DNA of 64,000 nt from Rhodopirellula bahusiensis (GCF_002727185.1 NZ_NIZW01000014.1:1-64000); one strand, 5' to 3'; counted from the stretch's first letter, positions 1 to 8,061 are shown. Program-made: numbers and translations. Notes: generated by a model not told the origin, from the letters alone.

Positions 1-140
1 CCGCACGCTGCCCTGATCACGGGTCCGGGTCGCCAGTCATTTTTGACAAATGACTCCCACCTATCAAACCTAGGACTTACATGGATTCTTTCGCTGGCAG
101 ATGAAATCGATACTCAAAAGAAGTCTTTGAGAAACACGTC

Positions 141-557
141 ATGGCCGACGTCGCACCTGTTCCCAGTTTCAAGCGAGCCATCGGTTCGGGATACCTGATA
201 CAACAATCGCCGGGCGGCGAAATGATTGGCGGCGTCGAAGTAACGTTACGCCACGCAAAGACAACTGCGGGATCTCTTGTTGCTCTCGACACCGTATGGC
301 AGTCCCAGAGTGTGAATGACGTTCCACCGACCTATCAGCAGGAAGCGGTTGCTGGCATTCGCAAATTTGCGAATAAACGGAACATAGATTTGACACGTTT
401 TCACATAGAGATCGGTCGTTTTGTCGTGCATGACGTGGACTCGATGCCGGTCTTGTACTACCTTGCAGCGCAGAATGCTTTCGAGTCGGCATTAAACATG
501 TGGAACCGAATGTCAAACGTGTCGCAAAACGCCTTTAAGCAGCGAACCATGACATGA
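141..557 (+). CDS. Hypothetical cassette protein 1
   Basis: This 138-residue protein has no signal peptide or membrane segment and matches no family I recognise. The composition is that of a folded soluble alpha/beta protein; the segment around residues 68-85 is basic and the C-terminal third reads like an amphipathic helix. The ATG at 141 is the first good start, with no clear Shine-Dalgarno sequence. The stop codon lies inside the following attC site, as is common in cassettes. Function unknown. No attC right half is visible in the 140 bases upstream, so its own left boundary is outside the window or degraded. Confidence 0.7.
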   Translation: MADVAPVPSFKRAIGSGYLIQQSPGGEMIGGVEVTLRHAKTTAGSLVALDTVWQSQSVNDVPPTYQQEAVAGIRKFANKRNIDLTRFHIEIGRFVVHDVDSMPVLYYLAAQNAFESALNMWNRMSNVSQNAFKQRTMT

Positions 558-630
558 ACCGAAGCGGCGGAGTTGTCGTTTTCGAAGTGGAGAGTCCACC
601 GCCGCCGCTCGGTTATGTCTACCGTTCCCC
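541..630 (+). other. attC-like recombination site A
   Basis: The left core AGCGAAC (541-547) is followed by 8 nt, an unpaired G at 556, the block AACCGA, and an unpaired A at about 563. The right arm mirrors this: TCGGTT, 9 nt, then GTTCCCC (624-630). The outer GCGGCGG/CCGCCGC stem pairs perfectly. This 8/9 spacing and the two bulges 6 nt apart match classical attC sites. The core tetranucleotide differs from the usual GTTRRRY. Confidence 0.85.
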
Positions 631-662
631 GACAAGCCTGGTTCACAATTCCGAACGGATTC

Positions 663-1061
663 ATGATTGACAAAGATCCACACGCGTTCACGATTTTGGG
701 ACGCATCCTATTGCTGTTTGCAATACTACTGCCGGTTGCATCTGTCTCGCTCGAAATTTTGTGGAGAGCGGAAACTGGTGAGTCTGGGACGACCGCTCTC
801 CCTGTTTTGATTCTTCGTGATTTCGCCGGTGGAGTCTTTGTCTTTGCTATTGTCGGATTTCTGCTTCGAAAATGCGGCATTCGACTTCGGAAAGATGACG
901 TTCGGAGTTCGAAGGGGGCTTATGTCACACTCAAATCTCAACAACCGACGTCGCCATCAACCTCCGCAATGGAGCCTGCACTTGAGTACTGCTCCACGTG
1001 CAAGGAACAGGTCGAGGTTGATGATGACTACCGATGCGTGAAGTGTCGGTGGCCGATTTGA
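663..1061 (+). CDS. Small membrane protein with C-terminal zinc ribbon (cassette 2)
   Basis: The product has about 132 residues. Two hydrophobic segments (about residues 9-30 and 44-68) predict two membrane helices. The C-terminus carries C-x2-C-x11-C-x2-C, a plausible treble-clef or zinc-ribbon fold facing one side of the membrane. The frame is open from 573, but those earlier codons, including an ATG at 615, lie inside attC site A, so ATG 663 was chosen. No family was recognised. The combination of membrane helices and a zinc ribbon recurs in cassette 4, in the opposite order. Confidence 0.7.
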   Translation: MIDKDPHAFTILGRILLLFAILLPVASVSLEILWRAETGESGTTALPVLILRDFAGGVFVFAIVGFLLRKCGIRLRKDDVRSSKGAYVTLKSQQPTSPSTSAMEPALEYCSTCKEQVEVDDDYRCVKCRWPI

Positions 1062-1112
1062 CGATTACACGAGTTCCAACATTCAACTTTCCCTTGTTGT
1101 TCGGATAAACGC

Positions 1113-1204
1113 GGGGAACCAACGGATGCACGGCAGATCCGGTGGTTAGTAACTACGCCATCACAACTTCGTCCGCCGGATCGCCGTGATTCTGGACGTT
1201 CCCC
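1113..1204 (+). other. attC-like recombination site C
   Basis: The left core GGGGAAC (1113-1119) pairs with the right core GTTCCCC (1198-1204). Between them come 8 nt, an unpaired G at 1128, CACGGC, an unpaired A at 1135 and the stem GATCCGG. The right arm has CCGGATC, GCCGTG and 9 nt before GTT. This is the best-paired of the five sites. It begins about 50 bp after the stop of cassette 2. Confidence 0.87.
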
Positions 1205-1234
1205 GACTGGGATGTCGTTTACCGAGACGCCTCG

Positions 1235-1708
1235 ATGCCAATGCGATTTGACAAAGTTCGCCGTTGGTCGATCGCGACGCTCATGGCGATCACATTGTTG
1301 GCTGCTTGCGTGTTCGCTTACGTTCACGCGACAAACCCAGAGCGAATACGCGAACGCAGCTTGCAAGCGTCGTTGAAGCTTCACGCCGATTTTGACGTTC
1401 CCATGAGCGACATATACGTCACACATTTCGCTACGGAACTACCAATTCGCGACGAGAACGGAGACATCACAACGGGATCGTGTGGGCCTCACTTTGATCT
1501 GACGCAACCACGATACGACAGGGCTACACTACGAGAGATGATCCCAACGATTCGGAAGGTGGTACCACGGATCGCTTGTTCCCACGTAGCGATCTACCTT
1601 AACTCGGGAATCTACAATGACGACCGATTCGTTGCCGAACTAGAAGCATCACTCCCCAATGTTGTTGTCTTTCACGAGTCACGCCACTTTTCGCGACGCA
1701 GTCCATAG
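1235..1708 (+). CDS. Hypothetical membrane-anchored cassette protein 3
   Basis: The product has 157 residues. A basic N-terminus is followed by a hydrophobic segment (about residues 12-32), which predicts a single N-terminal anchor or uncleaved signal, with the remaining 125 residues outside the cytoplasm. The soluble part has no motif I recognise. It begins 30 bp after the G of the upstream attC right core, leaving little room for a promoter, so transcription probably comes from upstream. Function unknown. Confidence 0.7.
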   Translation: MPMRFDKVRRWSIATLMAITLLAACVFAYVHATNPERIRERSLQASLKLHADFDVPMSDIYVTHFATELPIRDENGDITTGSCGPHFDLTQPRYDRATLREMIPTIRKVVPRIACSHVAIYLNSGIYNDDRFVAELEASLPNVVVFHESRHFSRRSP

Positions 1709-1719
1709 GCTTAACATGC

Positions 1720-1810
1720 GGCGAACCATGCGATGAACCGAAGGTGCGGAGTCGTCGTTTTTGACAATGGAAAATCAATCGCCGCGACTCGGTTATCGCG
1801 GACGTTCGCC
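1720..1810 (+). other. attC-like recombination site B
   Basis: The left core GGCGAAC (1720-1726) pairs perfectly with the right core GTTCGCC (1804-1810). The internal order is 8 nt, unpaired G at 1735, AACCGA, unpaired A at 1742. The right arm has TCGGTT then 9 nt before GTT. The inner stem has a few mismatches. As at site A, the 6-nt block is AACCGA, so the two cassettes may share a recent origin. Confidence 0.85.
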
Positions 1811-1865
1811 GACTGAACTTGCGTTGAATCCCTAGGACCCACCGACAAGTAAAGCAGATGGGCAC

Positions 1866-2219
1866 CTGAACGAGACTGCCTGCTGTCCAGTCTGCGGCGC
1901 GAGTTGCGGTCGTTGGAAATTTCTATACCGATCGGTGCGGTGCAATGGTTGTGAGGTAAAGCTTGGTCGCAAAAGTCCCGACGTGGTTCACCTGGCGAAT
2001 TTTCTCTTTTTGATCGCCGGCGTTTTTCCCCCTGGCTACGTTGCCCCGTCCGTCAATGATTCAAAATTGCTTTTCCCCTTCGTCCTGTTCTTGTCATTCG
2101 TCGCAACAACACTTGCGGGCATATGGAGCGGTCGTCCCTGGCCATACGAGGGCTTCCGATTTTTCCCACGAAGCAAGATCGAACGCTATCGTGTTCAACA
2201 TCTTAGTGCGAACGGTTAA
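1866..2219 (+). CDS. Zinc-ribbon membrane protein, non-ATG start (cassette 4)
   Basis: The frame is open from 1836 to the stop at 2219. A GTG start at 1935 would cut a zinc ribbon in half: upstream codons encode CCPVCG and the GTG lies just before CNGC. A CTG at 1866 restores the complete C-x2-C / C-x2-C motif and gives a protein of about 117 residues with two membrane helices near the middle and a basic C-terminus. No ATG exists in this frame upstream of the ribbon. Function unknown. The TAA stop lies within the left core of the following attC site. Confidence 0.6.
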   Translation: MNETACCPVCGASCGRWKFLYRSVRCNGCEVKLGRKSPDVVHLANFLFLIAGVFPPGYVAPSVNDSKLLFPFVLFLSFVATTLAGIWSGRPWPYEGFRFFPRSKIERYRVQHLSANG

Positions 2220-2303
2220 CCAAGCCGTGCACCGAGTAACGGCTTGCGCGCTTTCTCGATTGGAATCTTAACCGTCCGTCCTCGGTGACGGGCGCCGTTA
2301 CCC
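2214..2303 (+). other. attC-like recombination site D
   Basis: The left core GGTTAAC (2214-2220) contains the stop codon of cassette 4, and the right core is GTTACCC (2297-2303). Between them are 8 nt, an unpaired G at 2229 and CACCGA. The right arm has TCGGTG and 9 nt before GTT. GAC follows the right core, as at all four complete sites. The outer stem beyond the 6-nt block is imperfect. Confidence 0.82.
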
Positions 2304-2318
2304 GACTGAAATCAACAA

Positions 2319-2735
2319 ATGACCTTTCGGACATTCGACCTGCTTCTGCTCGCCGCTGCCTTTGCTGGCGTGTTTGGCGTGCAGTCACTTCCCGGGGTGC
2401 TGGCGACACTCTCGTCGGTGGCGATTTGCACGGTATGCTCGGCGTTTCGAGCCGCTCGATCGTCCGAGTCTTCGCCGCGTGTCGTCGCTGCGTTCGTGGC
2501 GGTTGCTTCTTTCTGGCTCATGGCCGTCGTGCGTGGCGTCGCTTACCCGCTTAGCTTCGCTGATGGTGCTGACCGATTGTCTTCGGCGACGCAGTTCATT
2601 GACGCACCGCTAGTCTTCCTGTTTGTTGCCGGGGGGACTATTCTCTCTGCGTTGTTTGGTTTGCTTGTCGGGCACTACTTCGCGATGTGGCGGGACCATG
2701 GTTGGAGACACATATTCGACGATCCGAGCGGATAA
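2319..2735 (+). CDS. Hypothetical four-helix membrane protein (cassette 5)
   Basis: The product has 138 residues, mostly hydrophobic, with about four membrane segments (roughly residues 5-25, 27-45, 56-76, 95-120) and short soluble ends. It resembles no transporter family I know. The start ATG lies 16 bp after the right core of site D. The TAA stop overlaps the left core of the next, incomplete, attC site. It is the last cassette-type gene seen in the array. Confidence 0.68.
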   Translation: MTFRTFDLLLLAAAFAGVFGVQSLPGVLATLSSVAICTVCSAFRAARSSESSPRVVAAFVAVASFWLMAVVRGVAYPLSFADGADRLSSATQFIDAPLVFLFVAGGTILSALFGLLVGHYFAMWRDHGWRHIFDDPSG

Positions 2736-2752
2736 CGATCCCGTGTACCGGA
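2730..2752 (+). other. attC left half-site E (right half lost)
   Basis: GGATAAC (2730-2736), 8 nt, G at 2745, TACCGG and A at 2752 reproduce the left-arm pattern of the four complete sites exactly. No matching right arm (CCGGTA, 9 nt, GTT) was found in the next few hundred bases. The simplest reading is that a deletion or rearrangement ended the array here. Confidence 0.6.
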
Positions 2753-3157
2753 GTCGTGCTTGCGAGCGTCTTGGTAATCGTCGATGGAAGAAAGGGGGCG
2801 GAGGTGGAGTGACCAATGTGCTGCACCGGAACGGGGGCCCGCTGCTCTGGTGTCGATTTCTGAGTCCAGCAGCGGCAGGACGGTTTCTCATGATTTGTTC
2901 GGGTGAAACGTGCCGCCCAGCGAAGGTGAATGGATGGTGGACGGCACGATCCGGCCACGGCGGGAAGTATCCGATGCGTGAATGGCGAAACGTTGGCCGG
3001 CCGTTTCTCGTTGAAATCGTCTTGCCGCCGAACATCAGCGACGGCGATGAGCCAACGAGCAAGACAACGAACCATGCGTGACAATCGTAGCTTGGGCACT
3101 CCTGCCCGAGATTCATTGCAATATGGTTTGGACACTCGTGTCCGGGGTGAATTGGAC
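2753..3157. other. Intergenic region after the cassette array
   Basis: I find no convincing gene here; the open frames on both strands overlap one another and have no family signature. Near the right end are two short perfect palindromes, GGGCACTCCTGCCC-like (3094-3107) and GGACACTCGTGTCC (3130-3143), and related copies lie in the adjoining fold-back repeat. Confidence 0.5.
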
Positions 3158-3375
3158 GGGCAAGAGTGCCTTTTTATACCCCACATCTCGAAACACTAAA
3201 GATTAGTGTCCGATCAGAGTGGATTAGTGTTCCACCAGAGCGGTCAAGGGAACACTAATCGCCGCTAATCAAACACTAATGATTCCTCGGCAAGGGATGT
3301 TTAGCCTTAAACCGCTTGTATTCCCAACGCAAGCGGCTCCCAAAAGATGTGGGGTACAAAAAGGCAGGAGTGCCC
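3158..3375. repeat. Fold-back repeat, 218 bp, MITE-like
   Basis: Terminal inverted arms of 31 bp (3158-3188 and 3345-3375) match at 26 of 31 positions. Inside is a perfect 12-bp inverted repeat, GATTAGTGTTCC (3222-3233) and its complement (3249-3260), with a 15-nt loop, plus partial copies of the AACACTAA core. No open reading frame of note and no clear target-site duplication were seen. It could be a non-autonomous mobile element or a structured RNA. It lies between the array end and the 3' end of uvrA. Confidence 0.55.
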
Positions 3376-3452
3376 ATCCTACGTGGCGGCCAACCATGCC
3401 TTGCTTTCTCATCCGAAGATGATTTCGAACGTGAAATCATTCGCGAGATGGC

Positions 3453-5972
3453 TCACTGCAGCCGCAGGAATTTCCCGGTGGCGGATTCGGGGCAGGCGGC
3501 GATGGTTTCTGGCGGGCCTTCGGCGATTAGGTGGCCGCCTTGGGAGCCGCCGCCGGGGCCGAGGTCGAGCAGCCAGTCGCAGGCTGCCAGCAGATCGGAT
3601 TGGTGTTCGATGACCAGCACTGTGTTGCCGGCTTCGACCAAGCGATCGAGCACGACGAGCAGACGCTGCACATCAGCAAAGTGCAAACCAGTCGTGGGTT
3701 CGTCGAGCACGTAAAACGTTTTGCCAGTTGCCGGTCGCGCGAGCTCCGTGGCCAATTTTATCCGTTGGGCTTCGCCACCGCTGAGCGTGGTGCTGGATTG
3801 CCCCAGCGTCACATAGCCCAGGCCAACGTCGACCAGCGACGTCAGCAGGTGATGGACTTTGGGAACGTTCTCAAAGAACTCTTGTGCCGCGTCGATGGTC
3901 ATGCCCAGCACGTCGGCGATCGTGGCTCCCTTGAACCGGACTTGCAGCGTTTGGCGGTTGAAACGTTTGCCGCCGCAGCGTGAACACTCGATGAGCAAGT
4001 CGCTGAGGAAATTCATCTCGATGCGTTCAAAGCCGTTGCCTTTGCAGACGTCGCAGCGACCGGCCGGACTGTTGAAGCTGAATCGATTCGCGGCAAACCC
4101 GAGCGTCTTGGCTTCCCGCGTGCTCGCGTAGACTTGGCGGATGGGATCCATGACACCAGCGTAGGTGGCAGGACAACTTCGCGTCGTTCGGCCGATGGGT
4201 GTTTGGTCGATCGGGACCAGTTTGTCGATGTGCTGAGCACCGGTCAGTCGTTTGTGTGGGCCAGGTTGGTCGGCGACCAATTCCAGCTTCTCAGCGAGAG
4301 CCGGGTAGAGCGTGTCGACAATCAATGAGCTCTTTCCGCTGCCGGAAACGCCGCTGACCCCGACCAAGCATCCCAGCGGGATTTTTGCGGTGACGTTTTG
4401 CAAGTTGTTCAGCGTCGCACCGCTGAGCGTCAGCTGATGTGATTTGCGAGGCGTGCGTCTTGGCCGGTCCAGTCCAATTTTCGAGCGTCCGGACAGGTAG
4501 GCTCCCGTTGGGCTGGCTTCATCGTCGGCGACTTCTGCCGCGGTGCCTTGGCTGACCAACTGGCCGCCGTGCCGTCCTGCGCCGGGCCCAATGTCGATGA
4601 CATGGTCCGCGGCTTGGATGGTGTCCTCGTCGTGTTCGACAATCACGATGGTGTTGCCGGCGGTCTGCAATTCTTTGATCGCGGCGAGTAACCGGTGGTG
4701 GTCAGCGGGATGCAGCCCAATCGAAGGTTCGTCCAAGACGTAACAGACGCCGACCAGGCCGCTGCCGATGCTGGTGGCCAAGCGGACTCGCTGCATTTCG
4801 CCGCCGCTGAGCGTTTCTGCTGAACGGTCCAGCGTCAGGTATTCGACACCAACACGGCGCAAGAAATCGATGCGTCGGACGACTTCGGATTGGATCGGAG
4901 CGGCGACTTTCTGTTGCAACGCATCGAGCGGTTCGGCAACGTTTTCCATCCACGACTGAGCGTCCGGCAACGGCATCCGGCACAGGGCGTCGATGGAGAC
5001 ATCGTGAATCGTGACGGCGAGCGATTCCGCTTTCAATCGCCCACCCTCACAAGTCGAACAGTTCACCATGTGCGATTTGTCGCCGCGGACGGCAACTGTG
5101 CCAAGGCCTTGGCAAGTCGGGCAGGCACCGTAGGGACTGTTGAAGCTGAATGTTCGTGGTTCCAGTTCCTCAAAACTTTCACCACACTCCAAGCAAGTCA
5201 TCGAAGTGCTGAATAGTTTGGTTTCCGGTTTGCCGTCCCCGCGATCGATCAATGCCGAACACATGCCGCCCGCAAGCCGCAACGCCAACCGAGTTGACTC
5301 ATCCAGACGAGCGTCCACACCGTCTTTGATGATCAGTCGGTCGACGATGGCTTCGATCGTGTGATTTTTTCGAACCGCCAGCGGCGGCACGTCTTCGAGC
5401 AGATACATCTCGCCATCGACGCGAGCACGGACCAAACCGTGGCCGGCGATTTGTTCCAGCACATCCGCGTGAGCCCCTTTGCGGCCGCGAACCATGGGGC
5501 TCATTAAAGTCAGCTTGGTGCGATCGGGCAACGCCGCCAATGTCGCGACGATGCGATCAGGCGTTTGCGTGCTGATGGTGCTGCCGCAGGCGACGCAGTG
5601 AGGAACACCGACTCGCGCGTACAGCAGTCGCAGGTAGTCGTAGATCTCGGTGATGGTGGCGACTGTGCTGCGAGCCGAATGCGAACCGCTCTTTTGATCG
5701 ATCGATAACGTCGGTGCCAACCCATCGATCCAGTCCACATCGGGACGCGGGATGGCGTCGAGGTATTGCCGGGCGTAAGTCGACAAACTGTCGATGTATT
5801 GCCGCTGGCCTTCGGCGAACAGAGTGTCAAACGCGAGCGAGCTTTTGCCGCTGCCGGAGACTCCGGAGATGACCGTGATCGCGTCGCGAGGAATGTCGAC
5901 GTCGAGGTTGCGAAGGTTGTGAACCCGGGCACCTCGAATGCGAATCAAGTTGTCCGTGGACGGCGAAATCAT
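3453..5972 (-). CDS. uvrA: Excinuclease ABC subunit A, short form
   Basis: UvrA is the DNA-damage-sensing ATPase of nucleotide excision repair and loads UvrB. The 839-residue product has two ABC modules: Walker A at residues 37-45 and about 540-549, signatures LSGGE at 388 and LSGGE at about 730, each followed by a Walker B. Zinc sites are C260/C263/C284/C287 and C640/C643/C663/C666. The UvrB-binding region (about 120-240) is present. The protein is about 100 residues shorter than usual; the loss lies between residues 288 and 305, where the helical part of the first signature domain normally sits. The start ATG overlaps the stop of the upstream protease gene, which favours it over the longer frame to 6128. 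Confidence 0.93.
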   Translation of the reverse strand: MISPSTDNLIRIRGARVHNLRNLDVDIPRDAITVISGVSGSGKSSLAFDTLFAEGQRQYIDSLSTYARQYLDAIPRPDVDWIDGLAPTLSIDQKSGSHSARSTVATITEIYDYLRLLYARVGVPHCVACGSTISTQTPDRIVATLAALPDRTKLTLMSPMVRGRKGAHADVLEQIAGHGLVRARVDGEMYLLEDVPPLAVRKNHTIEAIVDRLIIKDGVDARLDESTRLALRLAGGMCSALIDRGDGKPETKLFSTSMTCLECGESFEELEPRTFSFNSPYGACPTCQGLGTVAVRGDKSHMVNCSTCEGGRLKAESLAVTIHDVSIDALCRMPLPDAQSWMENVAEPLDALQQKVAAPIQSEVVRRIDFLRRVGVEYLTLDRSAETLSGGEMQRVRLATSIGSGLVGVCYVLDEPSIGLHPADHHRLLAAIKELQTAGNTIVIVEHDEDTIQAADHVIDIGPGAGRHGGQLVSQGTAAEVADDEASPTGAYLSGRSKIGLDRPRRTPRKSHQLTLSGATLNNLQNVTAKIPLGCLVGVSGVSGSGKSSLIVDTLYPALAEKLELVADQPGPHKRLTGAQHIDKLVPIDQTPIGRTTRSCPATYAGVMDPIRQVYASTREAKTLGFAANRFSFNSPAGRCDVCKGNGFERIEMNFLSDLLIECSRCGGKRFNRQTLQVRFKGATIADVLGMTIDAAQEFFENVPKVHHLLTSLVDVGLGYVTLGQSSTTLSGGEAQRIKLATELARPATGKTFYVLDEPTTGLHFADVQRLLVVLDRLVEAGNTVLVIEHQSDLLAACDWLLDLGPGGGSQGGHLIAEGPPETIAACPESATGKFLRLQ

Positions 5973-7282
5973 GCCCGCGTCATCTCGATCAAAGTCATCA
6001 CCATGGTCAGTCCGTTGAGCACGAAGTGGACGATGATCGGCGGAATCAGCGAACCAGTTTGGCGATACAAATAGCCAAGCCCGAGTGACAAGAAGAACAA
6101 TGGGATGGGCGCCAAACCTTGCCCCCAATGCATCAAAGCGAACACGAGGCTGGCGGCAAAGACGGGCCAGATCGCGGTGGGTGTCCAGTCGCTGGGCTCT
6201 GTTTTCAATACTGCGGGCGCGGCAGTCGCGACCGGACCGGTCACCATGTAGGCAGCTTCGGTGACGGTCTCGGGTTCCTTTCGAGCTTCAAACTCAGGTT
6301 CGCTTTCTGGTGCTTCAACGACTTCGGACGATTGGTCGAATGACTCTCGGACCATTGCGAGTCGCCAATCAGCCAACCGTTGCAATCCGCCCTGCAGCAA
6401 ACCTCGGATCCAGAACTCTTCGACCACGGGAGTGACGAGTGCTGTCGTGACGAACAGCAAAGCAAAAACGGCATAGTTCGGGCCGGCATCGGATTCGGCG
6501 GGTTGAAGTGCATCCAAGACCGGATGCGAATACTCCTGCAACAGCGACACGAGCGTCATGATCAACATCGTCGGCGGCAAGATCATCAACGCAGAACGAA
6601 AACCAAGCCCGATGTCGCCACGTTGTGGGATCAGTCCGATTCGCGAAATGGCTCTGGGTTTTTGAATGCAAAGCAGAGCCAGCGTGATCAGCGTCGCCGA
6701 AAGCATGCCAAGGGAACTCAGGGTGAGCTGAGGCACCGACAATGCCGATGCTGGTGCTTCCTTGGATTCTGCGACAGCCTCCGCTTCAGGGTCTGAGAGT
6801 TCTTCGGCCTGATCGGAGGGCTCTTCTACCGGATCTGTCGCGACCAGAGGTTCAGTTTTCGGATCAAGCAACTCCGCCGTTTCGCTAGCCGCAGGTCGTT
6901 CGATCCAGCCGGCAAACTGAAACGCCCCTTGCAGCCATGACGAACTGAAGATCAGTGCGAGAGCGAAGATCACAAAATAGAGCACGGACCAAAACGGTAG
7001 TTGCCGCGCTCGTACGGGAACGAAGGCCTTTTCACCAAACGGACGCTGGCCGCGGTAGAGCAACCGAATCCAACGCGACAGCGACGTAGCGAAGGCCAAG
7101 AGGATCAGGATCGACAAGATCGACAGTGCGGTCTCGGCCGGTCCAAATTCGACCATTTCCACGGCGTCGGCCGCAGTCTCGCCCGTGGATGTTAATTCAG
7201 TCGAATCGGCGATCTCGGGGGCGACGCTCTGAGCCAAGAACGAACATGTTTTCCAAGACGCGGTTGCAAACCCGAAACTCAT
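5969..7282 (-). CDS. CPBP-family intramembrane metalloprotease
   Basis: The 437-residue multi-pass membrane protein carries the three motifs of the CPBP (CAAX protease and bacteriocin-processing, Abi) family: EE at 288-289 with R293, H385 in FALMHWGQG, and H419 with N423 near the C-terminus. These are the expected metal-binding and catalytic residues. Two acidic low-complexity insertions (about 135-180 and 315-345) probably form loops outside the membrane. Substrate unknown. It overlaps both neighbours by 4 bp, so translation is likely coupled from pgsA to this gene to uvrA. Confidence 0.85.
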   Translation of the reverse strand: MSFGFATASWKTCSFLAQSVAPEIADSTELTSTGETAADAVEMVEFGPAETALSILSILILLAFATSLSRWIRLLYRGQRPFGEKAFVPVRARQLPFWSVLYFVIFALALIFSSSWLQGAFQFAGWIERPAASETAELLDPKTEPLVATDPVEEPSDQAEELSDPEAEAVAESKEAPASALSVPQLTLSSLGMLSATLITLALLCIQKPRAISRIGLIPQRGDIGLGFRSALMILPPTMLIMTLVSLLQEYSHPVLDALQPAESDAGPNYAVFALLFVTTALVTPVVEEFWIRGLLQGGLQRLADWRLAMVRESFDQSSEVVEAPESEPEFEARKEPETVTEAAYMVTGPVATAAPAVLKTEPSDWTPTAIWPVFAASLVFALMHWGQGLAPIPLFFLSLGLGYLYRQTGSLIPPIIVHFVLNGLTMVMTLIEMTRA

Positions 7283-8013
7283 TGGGTCGGAAGCTCGTTC
7301 GAAACGGAACGAAGGTTGGCATCGTCACGGGAAGAGGCTGTGCTCTTGTTCGATCCTACGCCGCTCGCGTGGGTGAGGTTGTCGTTGTGCATGGCTTGCG
7401 AAGAATCTGGGTTGGCGGAAGCAACGGACGGTTCCGCGGGAACTTCCAACCCCGCGTCGGATTGCATCACCCGTGCCGCGATCAATGTGTAGTCGACGCC
7501 GGAGTAAACGGTCAGCCCAATGGCTCCCCAGAGCAAGACCCAAGCGGTCCATCCCAACCACATGGGAACGGGCGTGACAATGTAAGTTAGCAACACGGCA
7601 ACCACGGCCGCACACTGCAGCACCATCTTCCACTTGCCCAGCCAACTGGCCGAGAAATCGCCGCCGGCACCTTCGATGATTCCTCGCAAACTCGTCACCA
7701 GCAATTCGCGAGCGACAACGATCGTGGCCATCCAAGATGCGACGGGGCTGTTCGGAACAGCGACCAAGGCGATGAACGAACCGCAAATGATGATCTTGTC
7801 GACGAACGGATCAAAAATCCGACCGAGCTTGGTGACTTGTCCGTATTTGCGAGCCCAGTAGCCGTCCATCCAGTCCGTCGAAGCGGCGATCAAAAACACG
7901 ATCATGGCGGCCATGTGCATTCCCGACGGGATCAACACCATCACCGCGATCGCCAACACAAAACGTGCCGACGTCAGAGCATTGGGGACGTTGTAGATCG
8001 AAGGACCAGCCAT
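7279..8013 (-). CDS. pgsA: CDP-diacylglycerol-glycerol-3-phosphate 3-phosphatidyltransferase
   Basis: The enzyme makes phosphatidylglycerophosphate from CDP-diacylglycerol and glycerol-3-phosphate, the committed step to phosphatidylglycerol and cardiolipin. The CDP-alcohol phosphotransferase motif is complete: D47, D50-G51, A54-R55, G64, D68, D72. Several membrane helices follow. The 244 residues include a hydrophilic Ser/Asn-rich tail of about 50 residues beyond the usual family length. It lies 48 bp after rimO and overlaps the CPBP gene. Phosphatidylglycerophosphate synthase fits better than phosphatidylserine or choline homologues, but specificity is inferred. Confidence 0.88.
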   Translation of the reverse strand: MAGPSIYNVPNALTSARFVLAIAVMVLIPSGMHMAAMIVFLIAASTDWMDGYWARKYGQVTKLGRIFDPFVDKIIICGSFIALVAVPNSPVASWMATIVVARELLVTSLRGIIEGAGGDFSASWLGKWKMVLQCAAVVAVLLTYIVTPVPMWLGWTAWVLLWGAIGLTVYSGVDYTLIAARVMQSDAGLEVPAEPSVASANPDSSQAMHNDNLTHASGVGSNKSTASSRDDANLRSVSNELPTQ

Positions 8014-8061
8014 AAGGCGACCAAAATCAAAGGGGACAAGCGTGCGAGTGAGTGGTCGGTG

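Larger units (their letters stand above)
1..2753 (+). mobile_element. Integron gene-cassette array, distal end
   Basis: Five short plus-strand genes alternate with four complete sites of 90-92 bp and one half site that share the secondary-structure plan of integron attC sites. Each site lies at or just after the stop codon of the preceding gene, as in gene cassettes. Cutting between G and TT of each right core gives cassettes of about 574 bp (625-1198), 606 bp (1199-1804) and 493 bp (1805-2297). No integrase gene or attI is visible. With attC at the 3' end of each gene, they should lie left of the window. None of the five products is a recognised enzyme, and several are small membrane proteins, typical of sedentary chromosomal arrays. 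Confidence 0.8.

Noticed and set aside
1709-1829. Canonical-looking RYYYAAC (1709-1715) and GTTRRRY (1823-1829) around attC site B
   Set aside because: They do not fit the spacing of the arms and do not pair well with each other; the GGCGAAC/GTTCGCC cores do.
2610-3186. Overlapping open frames of 150-180 residues on both strands
   Set aside because: No family signature, conflicting frames, and they run into the fold-back repeat; treated as non-coding.
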